A stretch of DNA of 5,844 nt from assembly GCA_029883145.1 (NCBI GenBank), contig JAOUJR010000120.1, forward strand, positions 1-5,844, given 5' to 3'. The notes under the pieces are model-generated. The model was not told the DNA's origin and searched no databases. It saw only the letters and a program-made list of their open reading frames with translations. Of the stretch, positions 5,673-5,844 are shown one piece after another; the first letter of the stretch is position 1; each line of letters opens with the position of its first letter. This stretch comes from Nitrospirota bacterium (lineage in GTDB: Bacteria; Nitrospirota; Thermodesulfovibrionia; Thermodesulfovibrionales; SM23-35). Made by a program: the position numbers and the translations under genes.

Positions 5673-5844
5673 TGCTTCTTATCAAAGAAATAGCCTATAC
5701 CGCGCATAGTCTTGATATATCTTGGGTGAGCAGGGTCTTCCTCAATCTGAGTCCGTAACCTTCTTATATGCACATCAACAGTCCTCGGTTCAACAAATGA
5801 CTCATTACTCCATATCGCATCAAGAAGTTGTTCACGGCTAAAGA
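5669..5844 (-). CDS. phoB: Phosphate regulon response regulator PhoB, 5'-partial
   Basis: Only the last 57 residues are in the window; the gene continues past the right edge. They form the end of an OmpR/PhoB winged-helix DNA-binding domain: FSREQLLDAIW, then the recognition-helix region VEPRTVDVHIRRLRTQIE, then the C-terminal hairpin PRYIKTMRGIGYFF. The RTVDVHIRRLR stretch is characteristic of PhoB-type regulators. The receiver domain with its phosphoacceptor aspartate is not visible. Its TGA overlaps the ATG of the kinase by 4 bases, placing phoB first in a two-gene unit. It would activate Pho-box promoters such as the candidate at 3704-3721. The winged-helix assignment is certain; the name PhoB is inferred from the partner kinase and phosphate genes. 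Confidence 0.9.
   Translation of the reverse strand, partial: FSREQLLDAIWSNESFVEPRTVDVHIRRLRTQIEEDPAHPRYIKTMRGIGYFFDKKQ

Noticed and set aside
4458..5693. + strand open frames opposite phoR
   Set aside because: All lie antisense to an intact, motif-complete kinase gene, with low-complexity translations and no ribosome binding sites.

Overview
This 5.8 kb bacterial window has moderate to low GC and joins two unlike regions. On the left is the end of what may be an integron gene cassette. The rest looks like ordinary chromosome: an RNA ligase gene (rtcB) on the + strand, then a phosphate block on the - strand. The protein styles (an RtcB of about 480 residues, a PAS-containing PhoR, a PhoU-like/PiT pair and a small cysteine-motif protein) suggest a Gram-negative, environmental lineage such as Nitrospirota or Desulfobacterota. 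That placement is inference; no 16S or other marker gene is present.

Layout from left to right: (1) bases 1-581, the 3' part of an unrecognised, mostly helical protein whose frame is open to the left edge; (2) bases 584-738, a candidate attC recombination site beginning three bases after that stop codon, with a short AT-rich leader behind it; (3) bases 849-2294, rtcB, complete with all metal and guanylylation residues, closed by a small hairpin overlapping its stop codon; (4) on the - strand, converging on rtcB, a PiT-family phosphate permease (2318-3319), preceded by only the last 23 codons of a PhoU-like DUF47 gene (3312-3383) and a 74-residue cysteine-motif protein (3384-3608); (5) a 258-base spacer holding a Pho-box-like repeat with a -10 element aimed at that small gene and the permease, and a long imperfect dyad; (6) phoR (3867-5672), overlapped by 4 bases with the end of phoB (5669 to the right edge).

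The - strand genes form a coherent story. PhoR senses phosphate limitation and phosphorylates PhoB, which would bind the Pho box at 3704-3721 and drive the small protein and the permease. The usual DUF47 partner of the permease has been almost wholly deleted, leaving its tail, which still overlaps the permease start. phoR itself carries a degenerate 7-base repeat tract, in frame, inside its ATP-binding domain.

The most unusual items are the candidate attC with its cassette gene, the heptanucleotide tract within phoR, the DUF47 relic, and the Pho box in front of an undescribed small cysteine protein. No rRNA, tRNA, CRISPR array or transposase was seen.
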